A DNA stretch of 64,000 nucleotides from Pseudoflavonifractor_A sp022772585 (lineage in GTDB: Bacteria > Bacillota > Clostridia > Oscillospirales > Oscillospiraceae). The position numbers and the translations under genes are program-made. The stretch is from contig NZ_JBQHUB010000014.1 in NCBI RefSeq assembly GCF_052065415.1, forward strand, positions 7,311 to 71,310, in the 5' to 3' direction. The notes under the pieces are model-generated. The model was not told the DNA's origin. It made no database searches and saw only the letters and a list, made by a program, of their open reading frames with translations. Below, in pieces: positions 15,403 through 22,783 of the stretch. Every line of letters begins with the position of its first letter. Position 1 is the first letter of the stretch.

Positions 15403-15616
15403 GCACATTTCTGCCTGAAGTATCGCAATAATCTTGTTTTTTACAGACACCCGCCTCTGTGGGGGCCCCTTTTTTCTGCCCGGCGGCCCCTTTTTCTTCT
15501 TCATCCCCGTCAGGAGTGATACCGACCTCACTCAAAAAGCGATCCAGGCGGTCAATGGCAAAATAACCTGCCACGATGGCAAACACAACGCCGCCGATCA
15601 ATACCACAGCTTCCAT
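15398..15616 (-). CDS. Small one-helix membrane protein upstream of kdpD
   Basis: 72 residues from ATG 15616, 7 bases after GGGAGG; ATG 15622 abuts that site and is less likely. Residues 1-20 form a hydrophobic helix (MEAVVLIGGVVFAIVAGYFA), followed by a charged segment IDRLDRFLSE and a Glu/Lys-rich tail. The position between kdpD and trkH, and the single N-terminal helix, recall small accessory subunits such as KdpF, but no sequence family is claimed. The C terminus runs into repeat copy A and may have been altered by its insertion. Confidence 0.55.
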   Translation of the reverse strand: MEAVVLIGGVVFAIVAGYFAIDRLDRFLSEVGITPDGDEEEKGAAGQKKGAPTEAGVCKKQDYCDTSGRNVL

Positions 15617-15677
15617 ATCCATCCCTCCCGGAGGCATATATCCGCTTATCCTGTTTCCATTATAAGAGAAAACACCT

Positions 15678-16055
15678 ATGGGTGAGATTTGCATTTTTAC
15701 CGGGGCATTAAGATTGTATAAACGCCGGTTTGTTCTTAATCTCTTTGGTTTTATTGTGATGCTGATCCTGCTGTACCGGGATGCGGTCTGCCTGGACCGG
15801 GACATCATCGACAGCGTCGGTACCCTGTCCGCCAGAGTGAACCAGGAGATGCCGCTGTGCTTCTTCGGCACCATCGATGCCCGGGAGACGGCGGAGCTCA
15901 CCCTCCGGATGGATGACGGTGGGGCCGGAGCGGCGGTTCGATTTCACCCGGGGCGGCTCGGCGGAAAAGCTCTTTCTGAAGCTGCTTTTTCCCGTGGACG
16001 CCCGCTCATGGCCGGTCTGTCCTTAACGGGCCGGTCTGTCCGACAGATCCCCTGA
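15678..16055 (+). CDS. Hypothetical membrane protein, possibly frameshifted
   Basis: A 125-codon frame with one predicted helix (residues about 18-35, FVLNLFGFIVMLILLYR). No good ribosome site precedes ATG 15678. From about 15925 a neighbouring frame reads more protein-like (PERRFDFTRGG, LFLKLLFPVDARSWP) and ends at about 16026, hinting at a frameshift. A strong terminator directly downstream suggests that something is transcribed here on the plus strand. No homologue is recognised. Confidence 0.3.
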   Translation: MGEICIFTGALRLYKRRFVLNLFGFIVMLILLYRDAVCLDRDIIDSVGTLSARVNQEMPLCFFGTIDARETAELTLRMDDGGAGAAVRFHPGRLGGKALSEAAFSRGRPLMAGLSLTGRSVRQIP

Positions 16056-16064
16056 TGGGAAAAG

Positions 16065-16094
16065 GACCCGGAGGCAGTCTCCGGGTCTTTTTTT
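16065..16094 (+). terminator. Strong intrinsic terminator upstream of trkH
   Basis: Nine-bp stem GACCCGGAG (16065-16073) with CTCCGGGTC (16079-16087), then seven T residues. It separates the short hypothetical ORF from the trkH promoter region. Confidence 0.8.
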
Positions 16095-16151
16095 CTGCCT
16101 GCCGCCACAGAGTGTACCGCCCGCGCCCGCTCTGCTCAGCCCGGGGCTCTT

Positions 16152-16217
16152 TCTTAATGCAATCTTAACGCCCCGCAGAGAACCCTAACAAAGTTCTCAT
16201 CCTTTCAATGCTATAAT
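16152..16217 (+). promoter_or_regulatory. trkH promoter with candidate KdpE direct repeat
   Basis: Two TCTTAA hexamers (16152-16157 and 16163-16168) are spaced exactly 11 bp apart, the phasing bound by OmpR/PhoB-type regulators such as KdpE. They lie upstream of a TATAAT -10 box (16212-16217). The -35 region (about 16188-16194) is poor, as expected for an activator-dependent promoter. KdpE binding is inference. Confidence 0.5.
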
Positions 16218-16271
16218 AATATCAATCTTTATACTTTCTTATGGTCGTCTTTCAGAGGAGGCCTTGCCCCT

Positions 16272-17648
16272 GTGTTAAAGGAAAAGCTTCAGACGGCGTT
16301 TGTGCCCTTTTGGAAAAGTGACCGGGTGTCCCCCGCCCGTGTCATCATCATCGGTTTTCTTCTTCTGATCCTGTTTGGAACGGCGCTGCTGATGCTCCCG
16401 TTCGCCACACGGGAATGGGGCGGCGCGTCTTTCTTCGACGCTCTGTTCACCGCCACCTCCGCCACCTGCGTCACCGGGCTGGTGATCCACGACACGGTAC
16501 GCTACTGGTCCGGATTTGGCCAGCTGGTCATTTTGTTTTTGATCCAGGTGGGCGGCATGGGCGTAGTGACCATGGCTGTCGCCATCTTTATCTTTTCCGG
16601 AAAACGGATCGGACTGAAACAGCGCTGGGTCATGCAGGAATCCATCTCCGCGCCCCAGGTGGGCGGTATCGTCCGTATGACCGGCTTCATTTTAAAGACC
16701 GCCTTTGCCATTGAAGGGCTGGGCGCCGCCATTCTGGCGCTCCGGTTCTGCCCCCGGTTCGGCCCGTGGCGCGGCCTGTGGTACGCGGTATTTCACGCGG
16801 TCTCCGCCTTCTGCAACGCCGGATTTGACCTGATGGGGCGTGAGGCTCCTTTTTCTTCCCTGACCGCCTATGTAGGGGATCCCGCCGTCAATCTGGTGGT
16901 CATGCTGCTGATCGTGGTGGGCGGCCTGGGCTTTTTGACCTGGCAGGACATCGCCTCCCACCGCTTCCGCTTCAAGGAATACAGGCTGCAGAGCAAGCTC
17001 ATCCTGGTCACCACCGCCGCTCTGCTGCTGTCCGGTTTTCTCTTTTTCCTGTTTTATGAGTTCCGTCTGCCTCAATGGAGCGGATTGTCCCGTGGTGAGA
17101 AGGCGCTGGCAGCGCTGTTCCAGTCCGTTACGCCCAGGACTGCCGGTTTCAATACGGTGGATCTGTCGCAGCTGTCCGAACCCAGCCAGCTGCTCACCAT
17201 CCTGCTGATGCTCACCGGCGGCTCACCCGGCTCCACTGCCGGCGGCTTCAAGACCACTACCCTGGCGGTACTGCTGCTCAGTGCCGCCGCGGTGTTCCAG
17301 CGGCGGCGCAGCGCCCAGTGCTTTGGGCGCCGGGTCCAGGAGTCCGCGCTCCAGAGCGCCTGCGCCATTTTTCTCCTGTATCTCCTGCTTTTCCTCGCGG
17401 GCGGTATGCTGATCTGCTGTATCGACCGCGTTCCTCTGATGGACGCCCTGTTCGAAGCGGCGTCCGCCATTGGCACCGTTGGCCTGTCTATCGGGGGCAC
17501 TGCGCGTTTCTCCACGGGATCCAGATTGATCCTGATCTTTCTCATGTATTTTGGCCGCGTGGGCGGCCTTACCCTCATCTATGCCGTCACGGCTGGGGGC
17601 GGAACATCTGCCTCCCAGTTCCCCCAGGAACAGGTAACTGTGGGATAA
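16272..17648 (+). CDS. TrkH/KtrB-family potassium uptake channel subunit
   Basis: 458 residues from GTG 16272, 10 bases after GAGGAGG. About eight to ten membrane helices with the four pore loops of the SKT superfamily, including TATSATCVTGL (filter 1), AFCNAGFD (filter 2), PRTAGFNTVD (filter 3) and SAIGTVGLSIG (filter 4), each with the selectivity glycine. It imports potassium (or sodium-coupled potassium) with the RCK regulator encoded 52 bp downstream. It is divergent from kdpDE. Confidence 0.93.
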   Translation: MLKEKLQTAFVPFWKSDRVSPARVIIIGFLLLILFGTALLMLPFATREWGGASFFDALFTATSATCVTGLVIHDTVRYWSGFGQLVILFLIQVGGMGVVTMAVAIFIFSGKRIGLKQRWVMQESISAPQVGGIVRMTGFILKTAFAIEGLGAAILALRFCPRFGPWRGLWYAVFHAVSAFCNAGFDLMGREAPFSSLTAYVGDPAVNLVVMLLIVVGGLGFLTWQDIASHRFRFKEYRLQSKLILVTTAALLLSGFLFFLFYEFRLPQWSGLSRGEKALAALFQSVTPRTAGFNTVDLSQLSEPSQLLTILLMLTGGSPGSTAGGFKTTTLAVLLLSAAAVFQRRRSAQCFGRRVQESALQSACAIFLLYLLLFLAGGMLICCIDRVPLMDALFEAASAIGTVGLSIGGTARFSTGSRLILIFLMYFGRVGGLTLIYAVTAGGGTSASQFPQEQVTVG

Positions 17649-17700
17649 GACAAGCTGCCAGGAACGCCTGTTTCCTGTTGAAACAGAAAGGAATCTGTAT

Positions 17701-18348
17701 ATGAAATCTGTACTTTTGATCGGACTGGGCCGCTTTGGGCGGCACATGGCCGGAAAACTGCGGGAACTGCACCACGAGGTACTGGCTGTGGACCGGAACG
17801 AACAGCGGGTCAACGATATCCTGCCTCTGGTGACCAACGCCCAGATCGGAGACAGCACCAACGAGCAGTTCATCGCATCGCTGGGCGTACGGAACTTCGA
17901 CCTGTGCGTGGTGGCCATCGGCGATGATTTTCAGAGCTCGCTGGAGACCACCGCCCTGCTGAAGGAGCATGGCGCTCCCTTCGTATTGGCCCGGGCCGCC
18001 CGGGACGTGCATGCCAAATTTCTGCTGCGCAACGGCGCTGACGATGTGATCTACCCGGAAAAACAGATGGCCTCCTGGGCCGCGGTTCGGTACAGCGCCG
18101 ACCACATTTTCGACTACATTGAATTGACGGACAACCACTCTATTTTTGAGACGGCGGTCCCCGCCTCCTGGGTGGGAAAGACCATCGTGGAGCTGGCGGT
18201 CCGCCAAAAGTATCACATCAATGTTCTGGCGACCAAGCACAACAGCAATCTGGAGCCTCTGCCCGGCCCTACGCACTGCTTCAGGCCGGATGAAACGATC
18301 TTTATTCTGGGCAGCAACCGTGACGCCCAGAAATTCCTGAACCTGTAA
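17701..18348 (+). CDS. TrkA/KtrA-family RCK regulatory subunit of potassium uptake
   Basis: 215 residues: an N-terminal RCK/Rossmann domain with GLGRFG near residue 9 and the acidic end of beta-2 (AVDRNEQRV), then an RCK-C domain from about 135 (ELTDNHSIFETAVP through ETIFILGSN). It forms an octameric ring that gates the TrkH/KtrB channel on ATP/ADP or NAD(H) binding; in Firmicutes the RCK-C domain often binds c-di-AMP. AGAAAGGA lies before the ATG. A strong terminator closes the two-gene operon. Confidence 0.93.
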   Translation: MKSVLLIGLGRFGRHMAGKLRELHHEVLAVDRNEQRVNDILPLVTNAQIGDSTNEQFIASLGVRNFDLCVVAIGDDFQSSLETTALLKEHGAPFVLARAARDVHAKFLLRNGADDVIYPEKQMASWAAVRYSADHIFDYIELTDNHSIFETAVPASWVGKTIVELAVRQKYHINVLATKHNSNLEPLPGPTHCFRPDETIFILGSNRDAQKFLNL

Positions 18349-18349
18349 C

Positions 18350-18403
18350 AAAAGGCCAGACGGTATGCGCGTCAACTCCGGCGGGCACACCGTCTGGCCT
18401 TTT
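18350..18403 (+). terminator. Terminator of the trkH-trkA operon
   Basis: Perfect 15-bp stem AAAAGGCCAGACGGT (18350-18364) with ACCGTCTGGCCTTTT (18389-18403), starting 2 bases after the stop codon. Confidence 0.8.
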
Positions 18404-18524
18404 GTCAGCTCTGCCGCAAAACGCAATGGCAAAACAAGTGCCGGCATGATAGAATGGTCTTGCCCGCTCCCCATCGGAGTCGGGTAAAACAGGGCCCGCG
18501 CGGGCCCGAAATGAGGCTACTGCT

Positions 18525-18986
18525 ATGATAAAAATACTTTTCGTGTGCCACGGCAACATCTGCCGCAGCCCGATGGCGGAATTTCTAATGAAGGATCTGG
18601 TGAAAAAAGCCGGGCTGGAGGACTGTTTTTCCATCGCCTCCGCCGCCACCAGCACGGAGGAGATCGGCAATCCGGTCTATCCTCCCGCCCGCCGCAAACT
18701 GGCCGAGCACGGCATCAGCTGCGCCGGCAAGACGGCCCGGCAGATGACCCGCCCGGACTACGACGCCTATGACCTGCTCATCGGCATGGACGGCGCCAAC
18801 CTGCGCAATATGCGCCGCCTCTCCGGGGGCGACCCGGCGGGAAAGTGCTCCCTGCTGCTGGACCACACCGGCCGCCCCGGCGATGTGGCCGACCCCTGGT
18901 ATACCGGGGATTTCGACGCCACCTGGCGGGACGTGCTTTCCGGATGCCGCGCCCTGCTGGAGGAGCTGGCCCCAGGGCAGGCCTGA
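18525..18986 (+). CDS. Low-molecular-weight protein tyrosine phosphatase
   Basis: 153 residues. The P-loop CHGNICRSP (Cys, Arg and Ser of C-x5-R-S) lies at residues 7-15 and the general-acid aspartate in VADPWYTGDF near 125. The length matches the family. It dephosphorylates phosphotyrosine or phosphoarginine on cytoplasmic proteins. No tyrosine kinase or exopolysaccharide gene is adjacent, so the partner is unknown. The next gene begins 44 bp downstream. Confidence 0.92.
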   Translation: MIKILFVCHGNICRSPMAEFLMKDLVKKAGLEDCFSIASAATSTEEIGNPVYPPARRKLAEHGISCAGKTARQMTRPDYDAYDLLIGMDGANLRNMRRLSGGDPAGKCSLLLDHTGRPGDVADPWYTGDFDATWRDVLSGCRALLEELAPGQA

Positions 18987-19030
18987 CCCGCGCCTGTTTT
19001 TCCACCCCGCCCCGAAAGGATGTGTACACC

Positions 19031-19774
19031 GTGATCTACGCCACAGGAGATACCCACGGCTGCTTTCAGCGCTTCTCCACGCGGAACTTTCCCGAGCAGC
19101 GCTCCATGAGCCGGGAGGACTATGTCCTTGTGCTGGGTGATTTCGGCGGTCTGTGGGACAACTCTCCCGAGTCCCGGCACTGGCTGGACTGGCTGGAGAA
19201 GAAGCCCTTCACGCTCCTTTTCGTGTGCGGGAACCACGAGAATTACGACCTGCTGTATGCCCTCCCTACAGAGGAATGGCACGGCGGCCTGGTGCGCCGT
19301 GTGCGGGAAAACGTCCTCCACCTGGCCCGGGGGCAGGTGTTCTCCATCGAGGGGCACACCTTTTTCACCATGGGCGGCGCCCGGAGCCACGACATCAAAG
19401 ACGGCGTCCTCTCCCCCGACCGCCCGGACTTCCGCCGGGAAAAGCGGCGGCTGGACCGGCTGCGGGCCGAGTACCGCGTGGAGCACCAGAGCTGGTGGAA
19501 GGAGGAGATGCCCTCCCCCGCCGAATATGACGCCGCCAGGAAGGCGCTGGAAGCGCGTGACTGGAGCGTTGATTACATCCTCACCCACTGCGCTCCTACC
19601 AGCGTGGCCAAAGCCATCTGTCCGGACTATGAGGCGGATGAGCTCACCGGCTTTCTGGAGGAGGTCCGCGGGCGGGCCCGTTTCCGGTATTGGCTCTTCG
19701 GCCATTACCATGACAATCGCTCTCTGGATGGGAAATACATCCTCCTCTGGGAGCAGATCGTCCGGGTGTTGTGA
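19031..19774 (+). CDS. Calcineurin-like metallophosphoesterase
   Basis: 247 residues from GTG 19031, 10 bases after AAAGGA; GTG 19022 is too close to that site. Metal-binding blocks are in order: ATGDTHG, LGDFGGLWD, VCGNHENYD, THCAPTS and FGHYHDN, giving the complete two-metal centre. The family hydrolyses phosphomonoesters or diesters; this subgroup has no fixed substrate. It follows the tyrosine phosphatase in the same direction. Confidence 0.88.
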   Translation: MIYATGDTHGCFQRFSTRNFPEQRSMSREDYVLVLGDFGGLWDNSPESRHWLDWLEKKPFTLLFVCGNHENYDLLYALPTEEWHGGLVRRVRENVLHLARGQVFSIEGHTFFTMGGARSHDIKDGVLSPDRPDFRREKRRLDRLRAEYRVEHQSWWKEEMPSPAEYDAARKALEARDWSVDYILTHCAPTSVAKAICPDYEADELTGFLEEVRGRARFRYWLFGHYHDNRSLDGKYILLWEQIVRVL

Positions 19775-19827
19775 TTCGGGATCCCATCCGCGCATTGTCA
19801 TAAGTGCTGAATTTTTCGAATCAGAGC

Positions 19828-19856
19828 TTGCTTTTTTTGCTCCCGTGTCGTATACT
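19828..19856 (+). promoter_or_regulatory. Promoter of the flavoprotein gene at 19.9 kb
   Basis: TTGCTT (19828-19833), 17-bp spacer, TATACT (19851-19856), about 68 bp before the start codon. Confidence 0.65.
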
Positions 19857-19923
19857 CTTCTTAAGACTTTGGCGGCTCTCCCCCGCCGCCGGTATCGGAG
19901 CTTGAGAAAGGAAGGTATCCCTT

Positions 19924-20562
19924 ATGGAGAAAACGAAGATCCTGCTGATTTGCGGCAGTCCCCGTCCCAAGAGCAAATCCGCTACTTACGCCGGCCTGCA
20001 GGCCGCCATGGAGGGCGCCCAGGCCGTGGAGGGCGTGGAGGTGGAGCTGGTGGAGCTCTTCCGCCGTAAGATCGCCCCCTGCATCCACTGCAACAAGTGC
20101 CTGCGGGACGATTCCGACCGCTGCACCGTGTTCCACGACGACATGGACGAACTTTACGACAAGTTCTTCCAGGCCGACGGCATCATCATCGGCTGCCCGG
20201 TGTACGACATGAACGTCACCGCCCAGCTGGCCCAGTTCTACAGCCGCTTCCGCTCCTCCTGGAAGCTGAGCGTTGATGATCCCACCTTCTTCCAGTACAA
20301 GGTGGGCGCCGCCCTCACCGTGGGCGGTACCCGCAACGGCGGCCAGGAGAACGTGATCCGCTCCATCACCAACATCTTCGCCACTCACGGCATCAACATC
20401 TGCACCTGCGGCGGCGGCGTGTACGGCGGCGCCATGCTGTGGAGCCCCGGCGACGGCTCCGGCATCATGGATGACCCCACCGGCATCGCCAACTGCAAGG
20501 CTTTGGGTGAGAAGGTGGCCCAGGTGGCCAAGGCCCTGAAGGCCGGCCGGCCCAGCGTCTGA
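19924..20562 (+). CDS. Flavodoxin-like NAD(P)H-dependent oxidoreductase (iron-sulfur flavoprotein type)
   Basis: 212 residues with the phosphate-binding loop LICGSPRPKSKSATYAG, a cysteine motif CIHCNKCLRDDSDRC near residue 57 that could hold an iron-sulfur cluster, and the flavin loop GCPVYDMNVTAQLAQF. The C-terminal part is glycine-rich (TCGGGVYGGAM). It likely passes electrons from ferredoxin or NAD(P)H to small acceptors. It is monocistronic: own promoter upstream, strong terminator downstream. Confidence 0.85.
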   Translation: MEKTKILLICGSPRPKSKSATYAGLQAAMEGAQAVEGVEVELVELFRRKIAPCIHCNKCLRDDSDRCTVFHDDMDELYDKFFQADGIIIGCPVYDMNVTAQLAQFYSRFRSSWKLSVDDPTFFQYKVGAALTVGGTRNGGQENVIRSITNIFATHGINICTCGGGVYGGAMLWSPGDGSGIMDDPTGIANCKALGEKVAQVAKALKAGRPSV

Positions 20563-20581
20563 TCCGATTGAATAAAGCAAC

Positions 20582-20620
20582 GCGCGTCCGCCGTGCAAAA
20601 ACGGCGGACGCGCTCTTTTT
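20582..20620 (+). terminator. Terminator of the flavoprotein gene
   Basis: Thirteen-bp stem GCGCGTCCGCCGT (20582-20594) with ACGGCGGACGCGC (20601-20613), then TCTTTTT. Confidence 0.85.
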
Positions 20621-20780
20621 CCGTTTGATACTGATTTCAAATAAAATGCTTTATTTGAAATCCCGTGTGCTGCGCACGCTCGTGGCGCACATGCGTGCGT
20701 CACGGCGTCTCATAAAACCCGACGCGCTTTGCGCTATAAAAAGCTTTTCAAGCTTTTTAACAGGTTTTAGTATGAACGGT
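20621..20780. repeat. Palindromic, MITE-like intergenic element
   Basis: Imperfect terminal inverted repeats CCGTTTGATACT at the left and AGTATGAACGG at the right bound a stack of palindromes: GATTTCAAATAAA/TTTATTTGAAATC (20633-20645 with 20650-20662), a GC-rich hairpin zone, then AAAAAGCTT/AAGCTTTTT. No coding capacity. It lies directly after the stop codon of the minus-strand gene at 20781. Confidence 0.6.
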
Positions 20781-21122
20781 CTATTTGTCTCCGTCTCCGT
20801 CTCCGGCCTTCTCTGCTTCTTTCTGCCGGAGCACTGCGTCCCGCATGGCGATGGTCTCCTCCAGCGTCCGGGCCGGGCGGGCGTTGATGCGGGCGCTCCA
20901 CTCCTCTGCCCAGCAGGCGATCTCCTTCAGTCCCTCCTCGCTGAGGGGGAAATACCGCTTCTCCTCCACGGTGCTGAATTCATAGCCCCAGGGACCCTCC
21001 CAGACCTGGGCCGCCAGGTTGTCCTCCTCCGGGTCCACCCGGTAGCGCATCCGCCCGTCGCTGGCCGTCCAGAAGTTCCCGTTCTGAAAATGGGAGAGGA
21101 CCGGTAAATAAAGCTCCGCCAT
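20781..21122 (-). CDS. Conserved-looking hypothetical protein
   Basis: 113 residues from ATG 21122, placed behind AAAGGAG; upstream in-frame starts lack a ribosome site. The sequence begins MAELYLPVLSHFQNGNFWTA, has YRVDPEEDNLAAQVWEGPWG in the middle and a charged, helical C terminus ending in a GDGDGDK tail. There is no signal peptide or membrane helix. I do not recognise the family. It is flanked by the palindromic element on its 3' side. Confidence 0.7.
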   Translation of the reverse strand: MAELYLPVLSHFQNGNFWTASDGRMRYRVDPEEDNLAAQVWEGPWGYEFSTVEEKRYFPLSEEGLKEIACWAEEWSARINARPARTLEETIAMRDAVLRQKEAEKAGDGDGDK

Positions 21123-21213
21123 GTCCGCCACTCCTTTGTTCCTGTTTACTGAGATGATACCATATTGGCTGCCAAAAAACAATGCGCCGGTCTGGGCCGG
21201 CACATACAGAACA

Positions 21214-21239
21214 TCCCCGGCGGCTACGGCCGCCGGGGA
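21214..21239 (-). terminator. Hairpin after the ABC transporter ATPase gene
   Basis: Perfect 11-bp stem TCCCCGGCGGC (21214-21224) with GCCGCCGGGGA (21229-21239) and a TACG loop, 21 bp past the ATPase stop. The T-run is weak on both strands. Confidence 0.55.
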
Positions 21240-21259
21240 CCTTGTTCTTTCACGAATGC

Positions 21260-22045
21260 TCAGTTCTCCGCATAGCGGGAGAGGAACTGGCGGGTCCGCT
21301 CCTCCCGGGGGTGCTCGATGACCTGCCGGGCGGGACCCTGCTCCACGATGACGCCGCCGTCCATAAAGATGACCTGGTCGGCCACATCCCGGGCAAAGGC
21401 CATCTCGTGGGTGACGATGACCATGGTGGTCTTTTTCTCAGCCAGGCTGCGGATGACCCGCAGCACCTCGCCGGTGAGCTCCGGGTCCAGCGCCGAGGTG
21501 GGCTCGTCAAAGCAGAGCACATCCGGATGCATGGCCAGGGCCCGGGCAATGGCTACCCGTTGCTGCTGGCCGCCGGAGAGCTGGTGGGGATAGTGGTCGG
21601 CACGGTCGGACAGCCCCATCTGGGCGAGGAGCTCTCTGGCCTGCTTCTCGATCTCCGCCAGGATCTGCTTCCGGTTGGCCTTATAATCAGGCCGCTCCTG
21701 GGCCAGCAGCTCGCTGGCCAGGGTCACGTTCTTCAGCGCCGTATACTGGGGAAAGAGATTGAAGGACTGAAAGACCAGCCCGAAGTGGAGCCGCTTCCGC
21801 CGCACCTCGGCGTCCCGCTGGGTGGCCGGGTCGGCAGCGTCAAAGAGCAGCTCGTTTTTCACCGAGATGGTGCCCGCGTCCGGGGCCTCCAGGAAATTCA
21901 GACAGCGCAGCAGCGTGGTCTTGCCCGAGCCGGAGGAGCCGATGATGGCCAGGGCCTGCCCCTCCTCCAGGGTAAAGCTGATATCCTCCAGCACCCGGGT
22001 GGCGCCAAAATGCTTTTCGATATGGGATACTTCCAGAACAGACAT
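21260..22045 (-). CDS. Polar amino-acid ABC transporter, ATP-binding subunit
   Basis: 261 residues. Walker A GSSGSGKTT, Q-loop VFQSFNLFPQ, signature LSGGQQQRVAIARAL, Walker B VLCFDEPTSALDPE and the switch His in VTHEMAFA are all present. The pattern is that of the GlnQ/HisP polar amino-acid uptake family. It is last in a three-gene operon, 12 bp after the permease gene, and powers uptake with the permease and lipoprotein encoded upstream. Confidence 0.93.
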   Translation of the reverse strand: MSVLEVSHIEKHFGATRVLEDISFTLEEGQALAIIGSSGSGKTTLLRCLNFLEAPDAGTISVKNELLFDAADPATQRDAEVRRKRLHFGLVFQSFNLFPQYTALKNVTLASELLAQERPDYKANRKQILAEIEKQARELLAQMGLSDRADHYPHQLSGGQQQRVAIARALAMHPDVLCFDEPTSALDPELTGEVLRVIRSLAEKKTTMVIVTHEMAFARDVADQVIFMDGGVIVEQGPARQVIEHPREERTRQFLSRYAEN

Positions 22046-22057
22046 GTCAGCGCCTCC

Positions 22058-22705
22058 TTACTTAAAATAGTCCAGCTTCTTCTCGAACCAGCCGAAGAGC
22101 AGGGTGAGAAGGCCGTTGACCACCAGATAGAACACGGCGGTGTAGAACAGGGGCCAGATCATGCCTTTTTTGATAAAGGACTCGCCCATCCAGATGATCT
22201 CGTAAACCGAGATGACCCGCACCAGGGCGGTATCCTTTACCAGAGTGATGAACTCGTTGGACATGGGGGGCACGATGCGCTTGATGACCTGGAGCAAAGT
22301 GATTTTAAAGAAGATCTGGCTTCTGGTCATGCCCAGGACCTGGCCGGCCTCATACTGCCCCCGGGGCACGCTCTGGATGCCGCCCCGGAAGATCTCGGAG
22401 AAATAGCAGGCGTAGTTGATGACGAAGGACACCAGCGCCGCCGTAAACCGGGGCAGGAGAGGCAGATGGAACAGAAGTCCGGGGCCGTAGAAGATGATGA
22501 GGATCTGGATCATCAGAGGCGTACCACGGATGACCCATACCACCGTCTTCACCAGCGCCCGCAGCGGGGTGAAGCGGCTCATGGAACCGAAGCTGATCAC
22601 CAGGCCCAGGGGCAGGGCGAATACCAGCGTCAGCGCAAAGAGCTCCAGCGTGGTCACCAGGCCCTTCAGAAGAGTGAGCGTAACAGTCGCAAGCATGGCG
22701 GACAC
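22058..22705 (-). CDS. Polar amino-acid ABC transporter, permease subunit
   Basis: 215 residues with about five membrane helices and the HisM/GlnP family signature: LVISFGSMSRFTPLRAL and GTPLMIQILIIFYG near the N terminus, and the EAA loop (GQYEAGQVLGMTRSQIFFKI) that contacts the ATPase. One permease gene implies a homodimer. A hairpin with a T-tail lies between this gene and the upstream binding-protein gene. Confidence 0.92.
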   Translation of the reverse strand: MSAMLATVTLTLLKGLVTTLELFALTLVFALPLGLVISFGSMSRFTPLRALVKTVVWVIRGTPLMIQILIIFYGPGLLFHLPLLPRFTAALVSFVINYACYFSEIFRGGIQSVPRGQYEAGQVLGMTRSQIFFKITLLQVIKRIVPPMSNEFITLVKDTALVRVISVYEIIWMGESFIKKGMIWPLFYTAVFYLVVNGLLTLLFGWFEKKLDYFK

Positions 22706-22724
22706 CTTTCTTATATCCGGGAAA

Positions 22725-22752
22725 AGGCAGAGAGCGTCTGGGCTCTCTGCCT
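22725..22752 (-). terminator. Intercistronic attenuator in the amino-acid ABC operon
   Basis: Stem GGCAGAGAGC (22726-22735) with GCTCTCTGCC (22742-22751); on the minus strand TTTT follows. It sits between binding-protein and permease genes, a usual place for partial termination that yields excess binding protein. Confidence 0.7.
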
Positions 22753-22783
22753 GTTTATTTCCCCGAAAATGATCGTTCGGTCT

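Noticed and set aside
11804..18348. A hidden kdpFABC operon in the potassium region
   Set aside because: No KdpA, KdpB or KdpC motif (for example the P-type ATPase DKTGT) occurs in any frame here.
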